From the NCBI GenBank assembly GCA_949298075.1, contig CASFVA010000020.1, positions 1 to 47,429 on the forward strand: a DNA stretch of 47,429 nt, read 5' to 3'. The notes under the pieces are model-generated. The model was not told where the DNA came from. It saw only the letters and a program-made list of their open reading frames with translations, and did not search any database. Positions 37,181 through 44,482 of this stretch are shown here, piece by piece. The position numbers were made by a program, and so were the translations under genes. Numbering within the stretch: position 1 is the stretch's first letter; every line of letters starts with the position of its first letter. The stretch is from an uncultured Lentisphaeria bacterium (GTDB taxonomy: Bacteria; Verrucomicrobiota; Lentisphaeria; Victivallales; Victivallaceae).

Positions 37181-37221
37181 ACCATTCCGGACGGCAGTAC
37201 CAAGTCCGGCTGACCGGAATA

Positions 37222-37249
37222 AAAATAGCACGTTTTTTTTTGCTGTCAA
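37222..37249 (-). promoter_or_regulatory. Promoter of the GntR/LacI regulator
   Basis: On the minus strand TTGACA (37244-37249, exact consensus), a 16-base spacer that includes nine A residues, and TATTTT (37222-37227). Confidence 0.55.
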
Positions 37250-37310
37250 CCCGGAACAGCTGATCCGAAGCGCCAGGCCGCACTCCGGATTTAAAAGTTA
37301 AGACACCGGA

Positions 37311-38510
37311 TTATTTTCCGGACTCCGCCGGCGCAAAGCAGATCCGGTCGACCGTGCTGGTTTTGGCTTCCAGCTGCGGCAGCAGACTCCGGGCGCGTTC
37401 CGATCCGGTCAGCGCCTGATAGATGATCACCACGCTGCCGAAAGACTCCAGTTCATATTTTTTCTTCAGCAGCGGATACGGCCACTTCAGATCAGGATTG
37501 AGCATATACGGCATCATGTTCTCCACCGCCCGGCGGATGACCTGTCCGCAGGCGGAATCGGCCGCCAGCAGGTCAACTCCCATAGCCCGGGCCGCCGTCA
37601 CCGCCCGCATGATCATGCGCAGCGCATAGGCCGAGTAGTGCCAGGAACGCGTCCGGATGACTTCGGCCGGCAGAAAACCCCGCTCATCCACCGCTCTGAC
37701 AATCAGTTTGCGCAGAATGTCCAGATGTTTGCGCGCCAGATCCGCATCTCCGAAGAAACGGGCGAAAGCCAGCTGCTGAACATGGTAGGAGAGACCGTGA
37801 TTCTGGGCTTTTTCATAGTCTTTCAGCGCCATCGGATCGGTGGCCAGCCACTTGGTGTAGTCCCGGAACCACTGCCGCAGTCCGGTCCGGATTTCCGGAG
37901 TCATGGCCGGAGCATCGTCCAGCAGCACCATCATATTGACCAGGTCGGCCAGATTCAGGGTGTCGATAATGCCTTCGGTCCGGCCTTTGGTGCGTCCCGG
38001 AATGGCCTGAGCGTACTTCATGTGGGGATTCATCCGGGTGTTTTCATCGACGAAAAACACCCGGAGCAATTCCACCGCCTTGTCCGCCGCCGCCTTGTCG
38101 CGGTCGAACTTCCAGAGCAGTGCTCCGGTGGTCACCCATTTGGTCAGATTTTCGATCTTGGTCTGATCGTAAAACTTGAAGTCGGGGTTGAATTCGCCGT
38201 CCCGGCGGATATAGGGCAGGCCGTCCGGTTTGTTCGGATCCGGCCACCAGTAAGGACCGCAGCTGGTGAAATCCCGCGGATCGCCGCCGGGGGACGGCAG
38301 ACGCTTGTCGAAAGTGACGCTGATCGGTTTCATGGCAAGCAGTTTGCCGCGCCGGCTCCGGTGTTCATTCAGCGCCCGGAGCGCCAGCGGACGTTCAGAA
38401 ATGGTGGCCGGATTCGGAGCGAAGTCAGCCGGAATCGTGGGAAATTCTGTTCCGCCCGCCACTGTGCCGCAAACCAGGAGCGCCGCCATCCAAGTACTGA
38501 GTTTGTTCAT
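37311..38510 (-). CDS. Secreted alginate-lyase-family protein (PF05426-like)
   Basis: The 399-residue product has a signal peptide (MNKLSTWMAALLVCGTVAGG) and an alpha-helical barrel of the alginate lyase type. The family signature GDPRDFTSCGPYWWPDPNKPDGLPYIRRDGEFNP is seen in pieces near residues 75-108, with QNHGLSYHVQQLAF and RTRSWHYSAYALRMIM as likely active-site segments (Asn-His, His-Tyr). Such proteins cleave uronic-acid polysaccharides by beta-elimination, but many members have unknown substrates. The second ATG (38510) is chosen because GGGGAG lies nine bases ahead of it; the first ATG touches it. It lies 14 bases after the pseudopilin gene in one operon. Confidence 0.82.
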   Translation of the reverse strand: MNKLSTWMAALLVCGTVAGGTEFPTIPADFAPNPATISERPLALRALNEHRSRRGKLLAMKPISVTFDKRLPSPGGDPRDFTSCGPYWWPDPNKPDGLPYIRRDGEFNPDFKFYDQTKIENLTKWVTTGALLWKFDRDKAAADKAVELLRVFFVDENTRMNPHMKYAQAIPGRTKGRTEGIIDTLNLADLVNMMVLLDDAPAMTPEIRTGLRQWFRDYTKWLATDPMALKDYEKAQNHGLSYHVQQLAFARFFGDADLARKHLDILRKLIVRAVDERGFLPAEVIRTRSWHYSAYALRMIMRAVTAARAMGVDLLAADSACGQVIRRAVENMMPYMLNPDLKWPYPLLKKKYELESFGSVVIIYQALTGSERARSLLPQLEAKTSTVDRICFAPAESGK

Positions 38511-38524
38511 AACCGGCATCTCCC

Positions 38525-39265
38525 CTATTTTTTAACTCCGTAGGCATTGAAAATGTCATCGCTCCTGCCGGTATTGCCGAACGGCAGCACCTGGTCCACA
38601 TTGAGCTGTTCGCAGTGGCCGTCGAAAAAGCCGGTGGTGGCCCGGTCGTTGTGAATGTAAAAGACGCCGCCGGAATCCGCGCTGGTGTCCAGATATTTGA
38701 ACGCCGAGGCGCTGGAACGGGCCACGTTCCACTGGCCGTTGTTCACGGTGTTGTTTGCGACCCGGTACTGCCGGTTGGTGTCGATGTGCAGAAATCGGCG
38801 CGAGGGCGCGTTAATCTGGTTGAGTTTGTATGCCCGGGGTTCATCCCCGACGCCCTTGTCGGTGAATCCCTGTTCATTCATGCCGTAGGTCCACAGCGCG
38901 TCGGAGACCTGACCCGGCAGTTCCGGACAGGTCTTGCCTTTGGTCGACGGATATCTCGCGCTGTAGAGATCGGTCACCTGAGCGAGCGAACCGATCATTT
39001 TATACAGGGTCATATTTTTATACCAGCTAAAGGTGCTGTCAGACTTTCCGTATTTCAGCGGCACCACATAGTCCTGACTGTCGCCGGCATACATGATTTC
39101 CGCCTGCATCAGCGATTTGACGTTGTTGATGCAGGTGGTGCTCCGTGCCCGGGCCCGGGCCTGGTTCAGGGCCGGCAGCAGCATTGAGGCGAGGATGGCG
39201 ATGATCGCAATCACCACGAGAAGTTCGATCAGCGTGAAGCGCAACAGCAGCAATTTGGAATTCAT
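38525..39265 (-). CDS. Type II pseudopilin-like protein with H-X9-DG motif
   Basis: The 246-residue product has a prepilin N-terminus: short basic lead, then [16 protein letters not shown] with the conserved Glu five residues into the mature helix, ending [15 protein letters not shown]. The C-terminal processing-associated motif H-X9-DG is present (His205, Asp215-Gly216 in [12 protein letters not shown]). Such proteins are very numerous in Lentisphaerae and Planctomycetes and their role is unclear; here it is first in an operon with a secreted lyase. AAGGAG lies eight bases before the ATG. The frame is open upstream to 39430 but crosses the promoter. Confidence 0.9.
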   Translation of the reverse strand: MNSKLLLLRFTLIELLVVIAIIAILASMLLPALNQARARARSTTCINNVKSLMQAEIMYAGDSQDYVVPLKYGKSDSTFSWYKNMTLYKMIGSLAQVTDLYSARYPSTKGKTCPELPGQVSDALWTYGMNEQGFTDKGVGDEPRAYKLNQINAPSRRFLHIDTNRQYRVANNTVNNGQWNVARSSASAFKYLDTSADSGGVFYIHNDRATTGFFDGHCEQLNVDQVLPFGNTGRSDDIFNAYGVKK

Positions 39266-39342
39266 AGATGTTCTCCTTGTCGTTTTAAGAGAGACTGTCG
39301 CCGGTTTAATTTCCGAGAATGTCAAAATCAGTATCATGTGAG

Positions 39343-39360
39343 TAATCCGTTTACGGGTTA
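39343..39360. promoter_or_regulatory. Palindromic operator at the pseudopilin-lyase start point
   Basis: TAATCCGTTTACGGGTTA is an inverted repeat (TAA-N-CCGT-NN-ACGG-N-TTA) with only the two N pairs and the centre unmatched. It lies directly downstream of the -10 element, over the predicted transcription start near 39353. This is a typical place for a repressor; the adjacent GntR/LacI protein is the obvious candidate. Confidence 0.6.
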
Positions 39361-39388
39361 TTATACTGTAAAGCTGAAACTGTGTCAA
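39360..39388 (-). promoter_or_regulatory. Consensus sigma-70 promoter of the pseudopilin-lyase operon
   Basis: On the minus strand TTGACA (39383-39388), exactly 17 bases, TATAAT (39360-39365): a full match to the sigma-70 consensus. The leader is about 88 bases. Confidence 0.85.
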
Positions 39389-39414
39389 TAGTATATATCC
39401 ATTTTTCATAAACG

Positions 39415-39429
39415 AAGAGTATATATACA
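39415..39429. repeat. 15-base AT-rich element, copy 2
   Basis: AAGAGTATATATACA, identical to 33684-33698. It lies 27 bases upstream of the -35 element of the pseudopilin promoter. A third, partial copy (AGTATATATCC) lies between, near 39390-39400. Confidence 0.6.
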
Positions 39430-39463
39430 CATTGGGCGTGCGAATGTCGCCGGAAGAATTCAG

Positions 39464-39488
39464 AAAAAAACCGCGCCGGCTGGCGCGG
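39464..39488 (-). terminator. Strong intrinsic terminator, source transcript unclear
   Basis: On the minus strand CCGCGCC-AGCC-GGCGCGG is followed by seven T residues (plus-strand 39464-39470). It lies 466 bases past the dut stop codon, so it ends either a long dut 3' tail or a separate small transcript. Confidence 0.8.
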
Positions 39489-39954
39489 TGGTTGATCTGC
39501 CGCGCGCCGGACCGATCGGCACCGGGATCGGCCGCAGGGCTATGCTCGTAAAGCGGTCACGGCACGGCGCTGACTCCGGAGCGGCTTCCGGAATCCGGAT
39601 TCAGAACTTTGGACACTGTGATGCCGGAGACTTGAAGTTAAATAAACAGCATAATGCCGATAGACATATTTTTTATCCGGACTGAGAAACCAATTTAAAG
39701 TTCAACTGACCGGTTAGTTATTTATGTACGAATCCGTGAGGTTTGTCAGTGGCGGAAATGAAAAGAAATGAAAATTGCGGTGCTCCAGACGGTATTTGAG
39801 AAATCAGCCGGTGCGGCAGCCATTTCCCGGAATGGTAAATCCGGTACTCATCAGTTCTCCCCGACGCAGTACCGGCGGCGCCAGTTCCGGTGCTTTCACC
39901 GGCCGGTGAAACTGGGCGGAATGTCCGGGCGCAGCGCCCGGAACGCCAGTCCGG
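39489..39954. other. Gene-free region downstream of dut
   Basis: No convincing gene was found. It contains the perfect palindrome TTTCACCGGCCGGTGAAA (39894-39911), the near-palindromic hairpin TCCGGGCGC-A-GCGCCCGGA (39924-39942) close behind the dut stop codon, and an AT-rich stretch (about 39625-39780) unlike its surroundings. Short plus-strand frames at 39488 and 39768 lack ribosome sites or family features. A decayed gene or a small RNA ending at the terminator 39464-39488 is possible. Confidence 0.55.
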
Positions 39955-40392
39955 TCAGTTCCTGCCGGTGCTGCCGAAGCCGCCCTCGCCCCGGTCGGAT
40001 TCGCTCAGGCGGGTTTCCGCCACCAGCTCCACTTCGGGCAGCGCGGCGATCACCATCTGGGCGATCCGGTCGCCCCGCCTTACCGGGAACGGTTCCGCTC
40101 CGCAGTTGATCATGATGACGCCGACTTCGCCGCGGTAACCGGCGTCGATGGTGCCCGGAGAGTTGGTGAGCATCAGATTATGCTTGAGCGCCAGTCCGCT
40201 GCGGGGGCGCACCTGGGCTTCGAAGCCTGGCGGCAGCTCCAGGAAAATTCCGGTCGGCACCAGTACACTCCGCCCCGGCGGCAATTCCAGGTCAGTTCGG
40301 GACCGCAGGTCGTAGGCGGCATCATCGGTGTGGGCTTTGCGGGGAAACAGCTCTTCGCAGCCCGCGAGCATTTTGATTTTAATACGAGTCAT
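39955..40392 (-). CDS. dut: dUTP diphosphatase
   Basis: Dut hydrolyses dUTP to dUMP, keeping uracil out of DNA and feeding dTMP synthesis. The 145-residue product has all five trimeric dUTPase motifs: [38 protein letters not shown] and the P-loop-like [10 protein letters not shown] at the C-terminus. ATG at 40392 is chosen over the TTG at 40401. It starts five bases past the stop of the TSCPD gene, as the last gene of the DUF349-argC operon. ung, a functional partner, lies elsewhere in the window. Confidence 0.96.
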   Translation of the reverse strand: MTRIKIKMLAGCEELFPRKAHTDDAAYDLRSRTDLELPPGRSVLVPTGIFLELPPGFEAQVRPRSGLALKHNLMLTNSPGTIDAGYRGEVGVIMINCGAEPFPVRRGDRIAQMVIAALPEVELVAETRLSESDRGEGGFGSTGRN

Positions 40393-40397
40393 GATTT

Positions 40398-40667
40398 TCA
40401 ACTTTCCGGCAGCAGTTTTCCGGCTTCAATTTCCCGGAGCGCGGCTGCCAGCTGCGCCGGGCAGGAGGTGGATTTGGTTCCGCAGCGGATGTCAGCGAGG
40501 CGTTCCGCCGCCTCCCGCACTGTCAAGCCGGCAGCCAGCCGGCCCACGGCTTGAAGCGAGCCCGGACATCCCCCCTCGAACTCAACCTGCCGGATCCGGT
40601 CCTCCTCCAGCTCCACTGTGACTGCCGTGCTGCAGACTTCCGGCGAGGTGACATGACGATACTTCAT
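40398..40667 (-). CDS. TSCPD-domain protein
   Basis: The 89-residue product carries the TSCPD hallmark ([15 protein letters not shown]) with [17 protein letters not shown] near residue 35, matching the small stand-alone TSCPD family. The domain also occurs at the C-terminus of some B12-dependent ribonucleotide reductases, but stand-alone versions have no settled function. Conserved Cys residues could bind metal. ATG at 40667 is used rather than the TTG at 40679. It lies between a GNAT gene and dut, and its place beside dut fits nucleotide metabolism, by context only. Confidence 0.82.
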   Translation of the reverse strand: MKYRHVTSPEVCSTAVTVELEEDRIRQVEFEGGCPGSLQAVGRLAAGLTVREAAERLADIRCGTKSTSCPAQLAAALREIEAGKLLPES

Positions 40668-40675
40668 ACTTCTTC

Positions 40676-41110
40676 TCAACTTTCACGGTGCGTCGGCAGC
40701 CGCCAGAGCGTGTGTCCGGGCTGGGCTTCGCCGCCGAGTGAAGCGTAGAAAGCCTCGGAACCGGGGACTCCGACCAGTCCGATCCAGTCGATGCCCCTTT
40801 CGGACAGTCGGGCGGTCAGCAGTCTGACCAGGCCGGCTCCGAGGCCGCGCCGGCGGTAGCGGCAGCTTACCGCGACATCCTGAATGTAAGCGTCCGAAAC
40901 CCCGTCCGAAATTGCCCGGGCCATGCCGATCAGACTCTCTCCGGCGAATGCTCCGGCCACGAGGGTCGATCCCCGCCACGCCGGAATGATGAAATCAGCC
41001 GGATCCTCCGGCCCGATGAATCCGGTTTCGCGGTAGAGTTCCGCCGCTTCCGCCGCCAGCTTCGGCGTGAAGTCGGTTACGATCCGCAGCTTGACCGGGC
41101 CGGGTTCCAC
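40676..41110 (-). CDS. GNAT-family N-acetyltransferase
   Basis: The 144-residue product has the GNAT fold: DAYIQDVAVSCRYRRRGLGAGLVRLL holds the acetyl-CoA motif A (R-R-x-G-x-G) and a C-terminal FYASLGGEAQPGHTLWRL follows. The only plausible start is a GTG at 41110, just before the argC stop codon, without a clear ribosome site, so translation is probably coupled to argC. The acceptor is unknown; a link to arginine synthesis is suggested by position only. Confidence 0.85.
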   Translation of the reverse strand: MEPGPVKLRIVTDFTPKLAAEAAELYRETGFIGPEDPADFIIPAWRGSTLVAGAFAGESLIGMARAISDGVSDAYIQDVAVSCRYRRRGLGAGLVRLLTARLSERGIDWIGLVGVPGSEAFYASLGGEAQPGHTLWRLPTHRES

Positions 41111-41111
41111 T

Positions 41112-42140
41112 TCAGAGCAGCCCCGCCGCTTCGTCCAGGCCGAAGCGGATGTTGAGGCACTGTACCGCCTGTCCCGAGGCGCCTTTGGTCAGGTTGTCGA
41201 TCGCCGACGTCAGAATGACCTTGCCGGTATGGGCGTCGAGATTGTAACCGATTTCGCAGGTGTTGGTCATGAAGACGTATTTGGTGTCACTGGTGCGCCT
41301 GGGCGGCAGCACCCGGACAAACTGTTCGTGTCCGTAGGCCGCCTCATAGGCTTCGCCGAGTTTTTCCAGCGTGCAGCCAGGCATGGCGTCGAGCACGATG
41401 GTGGAGTTGATGCCGCGGTTCATCGGCGCCAGATGCGGAATGAAATTGATCGCCAGCTCCGGAACTCCGGCGGCAAAGGCCATTTCCTGTTCAATTTCCG
41501 GAAGATGGCGGTGCCCGATCACTCCGTAGGCCCGCAGACTTTCGTTGCATTCCGGGAAAATGTAGGGCAGATCCACCTTGCGGCCGGCTCCGGTCACTCC
41601 GGAACAGCTGGCCACAACGATTCCCCGGGGCGAAACCAGTCCGGCCGCCAGCAGCGGAGCCGTCGGCAGAATCGAGCTGGTCGGATAGCATCCGGCGCAG
41701 GCCACCAGATCGGCGGAACGGAGCTGTTCGCGATAGCGTTCCGGCAGCCCGTAAACCGCCTTCGCCAGCAGTTCCGGGGCGGGATGATCGGCCTTGTAGT
41801 ATTCCTTGTACTTTGCGGCGCTCTTAAGCCGGAAGTCGGCGGAAATATCAAAAACCCTGATGCCGTGCGCCAGCAGCGGCAGCGCGAATTCGGTCGCCAG
41901 TCCGTGGGGCAGGGCGAGAATCGCCGCATCGCAGCCCGCGGCGATGGACTCCACGTCGGGCGCGGTGAATTTCAATCCGGAGCCGGTGAAGCGCGGAAAA
42001 ACGTTTTCGACCGGTTCGCCCGCGTTTTTGCGTGAAGTGATGGCGGTGATCTCCGCCGCTGGATGGCGCAGCAGAATACGGAGCAGTTCTTCCCCCGCGT
42101 AGCCGCTGGCGCCGAAGATGGCGACTCTGACTTTTTTCAT
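41112..42140 (-). CDS. argC: N-acetyl-gamma-glutamyl-phosphate reductase
   Basis: ArgC makes N-acetylglutamate semialdehyde with NADPH in arginine synthesis. The 342-residue product has the nucleotide fold VAIFGASGYAGEELLRIL, the catalytic Cys in CAGCYPTS (about 145-152) and the His region GHRHLPEIEQE. The second ATG (42140, MKKVRVAIFGASGYAG) is chosen because AAGGA lies ten bases before it. No other arg genes are adjacent. It follows the DUF349 gene by 69 bases. Confidence 0.96.
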   Translation of the reverse strand: MKKVRVAIFGASGYAGEELLRILLRHPAAEITAITSRKNAGEPVENVFPRFTGSGLKFTAPDVESIAAGCDAAILALPHGLATEFALPLLAHGIRVFDISADFRLKSAAKYKEYYKADHPAPELLAKAVYGLPERYREQLRSADLVACAGCYPTSSILPTAPLLAAGLVSPRGIVVASCSGVTGAGRKVDLPYIFPECNESLRAYGVIGHRHLPEIEQEMAFAAGVPELAINFIPHLAPMNRGINSTIVLDAMPGCTLEKLGEAYEAAYGHEQFVRVLPPRRTSDTKYVFMTNTCEIGYNLDAHTGKVILTSAIDNLTKGASGQAVQCLNIRFGLDEAAGLL

Positions 42141-42209
42141 GACTGACATATCCTTGTAACTGAAAATGACGATTAACTCCGACGACCCGGCTGTGCGAAG
42201 CCGGCGGAC

Positions 42210-44216
42210 TCAGTTTCCGGCCCGGCGATCGGTCAGCGCCTTCTGGAACGCGCGTTCGAAATCACTGAGCGCGGTTTCCAGTTCGGCCGCCGGTCGCAGT
42301 CCGGTGGCGATGAACTCGGTCAGCAGGCGGTTCGGATCGACAGTTCTGGCCGCCGCTCCGGCCTCCTTGCGTGCGAAATTACCCAAAATGGCGGCTTCCA
42401 GTTCGGCGGCCAGCGACTGCGGCGCCGGGTTCCCGGCGGGGTTGCCGGTCAGTTCGGCGATGATGCGCTGCTGGTCGGCGGCGGCGGCGGCCATAAGTTG
42501 ATTCAGCCGGTCGAGTTCGCCGGCCTCGATGATCCGGAACGCCTGTTCAAGTTTGGGGAAGCGGGCGAGCTCGGGGGGCGGCTCCGGCAGTTCTGCGCCG
42601 GACCGGACCGCCTGATACGCCGCGGCAACCGCCCGGGCGGTGTTCCGGAAGCTGTCGAAACGGGTCAGATTTTCCCGGCCGCGCCGTTCGGCGATTGCCC
42701 GGTCGAAACGGCGCAGCGCCTGCTTTTCGGCGTCGAAAGTAGTCCGGCAGGCCAGTGTATGCAGCTCTTCCCGGATTTCCCGGATCCGGGAGGTGGCGCC
42801 TTCCGCCGCCGGATCGGCGGCGAGCCGGTCGATTTCAGCGATCAGTTCCCGGCTGCGGGTCTCGCGGGCGGCGCCGGCTTCGCGTCGTGCGCTGAAAAAG
42901 CGGTCCAGCGCGGCGTTGAAGCGCTGATAAAGTTCGGCGTCGGCTTTGCCGGCCGGCCCGGCGGCCCGGTATTCCTCGCGGAGCTGTTTGGCCCGGCGTA
43001 CGTCGGACAGATTTTCCGCCTCGGCAATCAACGCGTTTTTGGCGGTGACCGCCGCTTCGAAACGGCGGTCGCGTTCGGCAAACCAGGCGGCGCGCGCCTG
43101 GAAAAAGGTGTCGGCCGCCGCCCGGAACCGGGCATACAGTTCGCTTTCCTGCGCTCCGGCGTTGGGAATGGTCTTCCATTTTGCCTGAAGTTCCTTGAAT
43201 GCGGCGGCGGTTCGGTTCCATTCCGTGGAGCCGGCCAGCGCGGCAGCGGCTTCGCAGAGTCCGGTTTTGTCGGATGCGGCCTGTTTCTGCTCCTGGCGGC
43301 GGCGGGAGAAAAATTCATCCACGCTGTGCTGGAGCTGACGGGTGAGTTCCAGATAGCGGGCGTTGATTTCGTCGTTCTTTTCCTTGGGCACACTGCCGAG
43401 CTTCTTCCATTTTTCCCGCAGCTCGGCCAGCGGTTTCGCGGCCCGGTACAGTTCGGCGGGCGGAATTTGCAGCAGTTTTTCCAGTTCGGAACAGATGTCG
43501 AGCTTGAGCGTATAGCTTTCCCAGCGGGCCAGATCCAGGGTTTCATAGTGGCGGGCCAGCCGGGTGGAGGCCTTGCGGTGCGCTTCCTGATAGGCTTTCT
43601 GCAGCGCCGGCGGCAGGGTGCCGAGCGCCGCAAACCGCACTTCCAGATCGTTTTTGCGGTCGTGCAGCGGCGTGATGTCTTCAGCCGCGGTCAGCGCGGT
43701 GAGCTCGTCAATGATCGCCTGGGCGGCGCCTGCTTTTTCCGCCTCGGCCGCCGCTTCAGCGGCCAGGCGGTCCCGGAGCGGAGCCAGCCGGACTTCAAAA
43801 TCTGCAAGTTCGGCCGGAATTTCGCCGCACTCCGCCGTGAACGTCTGGAATTTCTTTTCCAGGGCGGTTACTTCGGCATAGGTTGCCAGTTCGCCGGCGG
43901 CCGCCAGTTGTTCCAATTCTCCGGCCAGCCGGATGGCGGCACGCCGCCGTTCCTGCACGGTTTCGCGGCCGGCTTCGGCTTTCCGGCGGGCTTCGGCAAA
44001 ACGTTTGTCCAGCAGCTCCGCAAATTCCGGCGGCAGTTCCGGCGCCGCCGCGAATTCAGCGGTGATCCGGTCAATCTGCGCCTCGTAATCGCCGCGGATC
44101 TGCCGCGGCAGTTCCTCCAGCTCCCGGCAGAGGGCCTCGCGCCGGTGAAGCTGCTCGCGCAGCGTTTCGGAAATCGCCCCGCCGGCGGGCTTGTCATTGA
44201 TTTCGAATTGGCTCAT
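42210..44216 (-). CDS. DUF349-repeat coiled-coil protein
   Basis: The 668-residue product is almost wholly helical, rich in Ala, Glu and Arg, with several DUF349 units (for example LREKWKKLGSVPKEKNDEIN, FKELQAKWKTIPNAG, REEYRAAGPAGKADAELYQRF), each holding the W-K-x-[LI] or similar core. No signal peptide or membrane helix is seen. GAGGA precedes the ATG at 44216. DUF349 proteins have no assigned enzymatic role. It is the first gene of the operon that continues with argC, GNAT, TSCPD and dut. Confidence 0.85.
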   Translation of the reverse strand: MSQFEINDKPAGGAISETLREQLHRREALCRELEELPRQIRGDYEAQIDRITAEFAAAPELPPEFAELLDKRFAEARRKAEAGRETVQERRRAAIRLAGELEQLAAAGELATYAEVTALEKKFQTFTAECGEIPAELADFEVRLAPLRDRLAAEAAAEAEKAGAAQAIIDELTALTAAEDITPLHDRKNDLEVRFAALGTLPPALQKAYQEAHRKASTRLARHYETLDLARWESYTLKLDICSELEKLLQIPPAELYRAAKPLAELREKWKKLGSVPKEKNDEINARYLELTRQLQHSVDEFFSRRRQEQKQAASDKTGLCEAAAALAGSTEWNRTAAAFKELQAKWKTIPNAGAQESELYARFRAAADTFFQARAAWFAERDRRFEAAVTAKNALIAEAENLSDVRRAKQLREEYRAAGPAGKADAELYQRFNAALDRFFSARREAGAARETRSRELIAEIDRLAADPAAEGATSRIREIREELHTLACRTTFDAEKQALRRFDRAIAERRGRENLTRFDSFRNTARAVAAAYQAVRSGAELPEPPPELARFPKLEQAFRIIEAGELDRLNQLMAAAAADQQRIIAELTGNPAGNPAPQSLAAELEAAILGNFARKEAGAAARTVDPNRLLTEFIATGLRPAAELETALSDFERAFQKALTDRRAGN

Positions 44217-44266
44217 AAAATCCTCGAGCAACATAAATTCACGATCCGAACAGGATAGTCGGTCCT

Positions 44267-44295
44267 ATTATACAGCAATTTTATCGTTTTTGCAA
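44267..44295 (-). promoter_or_regulatory. Promoter of the DUF349-argC-dut operon
   Basis: On the minus strand TTGCAA (44290-44295), a 17-base spacer and consensus TATAAT (44267-44272). The start codon is about 50 bases downstream. Confidence 0.7.
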
Positions 44296-44314
44296 CAAAA
44301 ACCCTGTTTTCTGC

Positions 44315-44342
44315 TTGAATTTTTCGCCAAAAAAATTATATT
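44315..44342 (+). promoter_or_regulatory. Promoter of htpG
   Basis: TTGAAT (44315-44320), a 16-base spacer and TATATT (44337-44342). It is divergent from the DUF349 promoter, with only 19 bases between the two -35 elements. No CIRCE-type repeat was seen. Confidence 0.55.
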
Positions 44343-44482
44343 CTGTAAAATTATGAAATGCATCAGGACGTGTCGCCGGTCGGAACCTGAGTTTGTCGCC
44401 GGCGGCGGTCCGGTATGGAGGCGGCATCCGGCGCCGGCGAGCGACGCCGGTGCGGCCGCGGTTTTTCGAGGAGGAGGATAAC

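Noticed and set aside
39768-40109. Plus-strand frame starting MKIAVLQTVFEKSAGAAA
   Set aside because: It soon becomes Arg/Ser-rich and overlaps dut; no family and no clear ribosome site, though a decayed gene cannot be ruled out.
44217-44482. CIRCE or other heat-shock operator ahead of htpG
   Set aside because: No TTAGCACTC-N9-GAGTGCTAA pattern; only sigma-70-type elements were seen.
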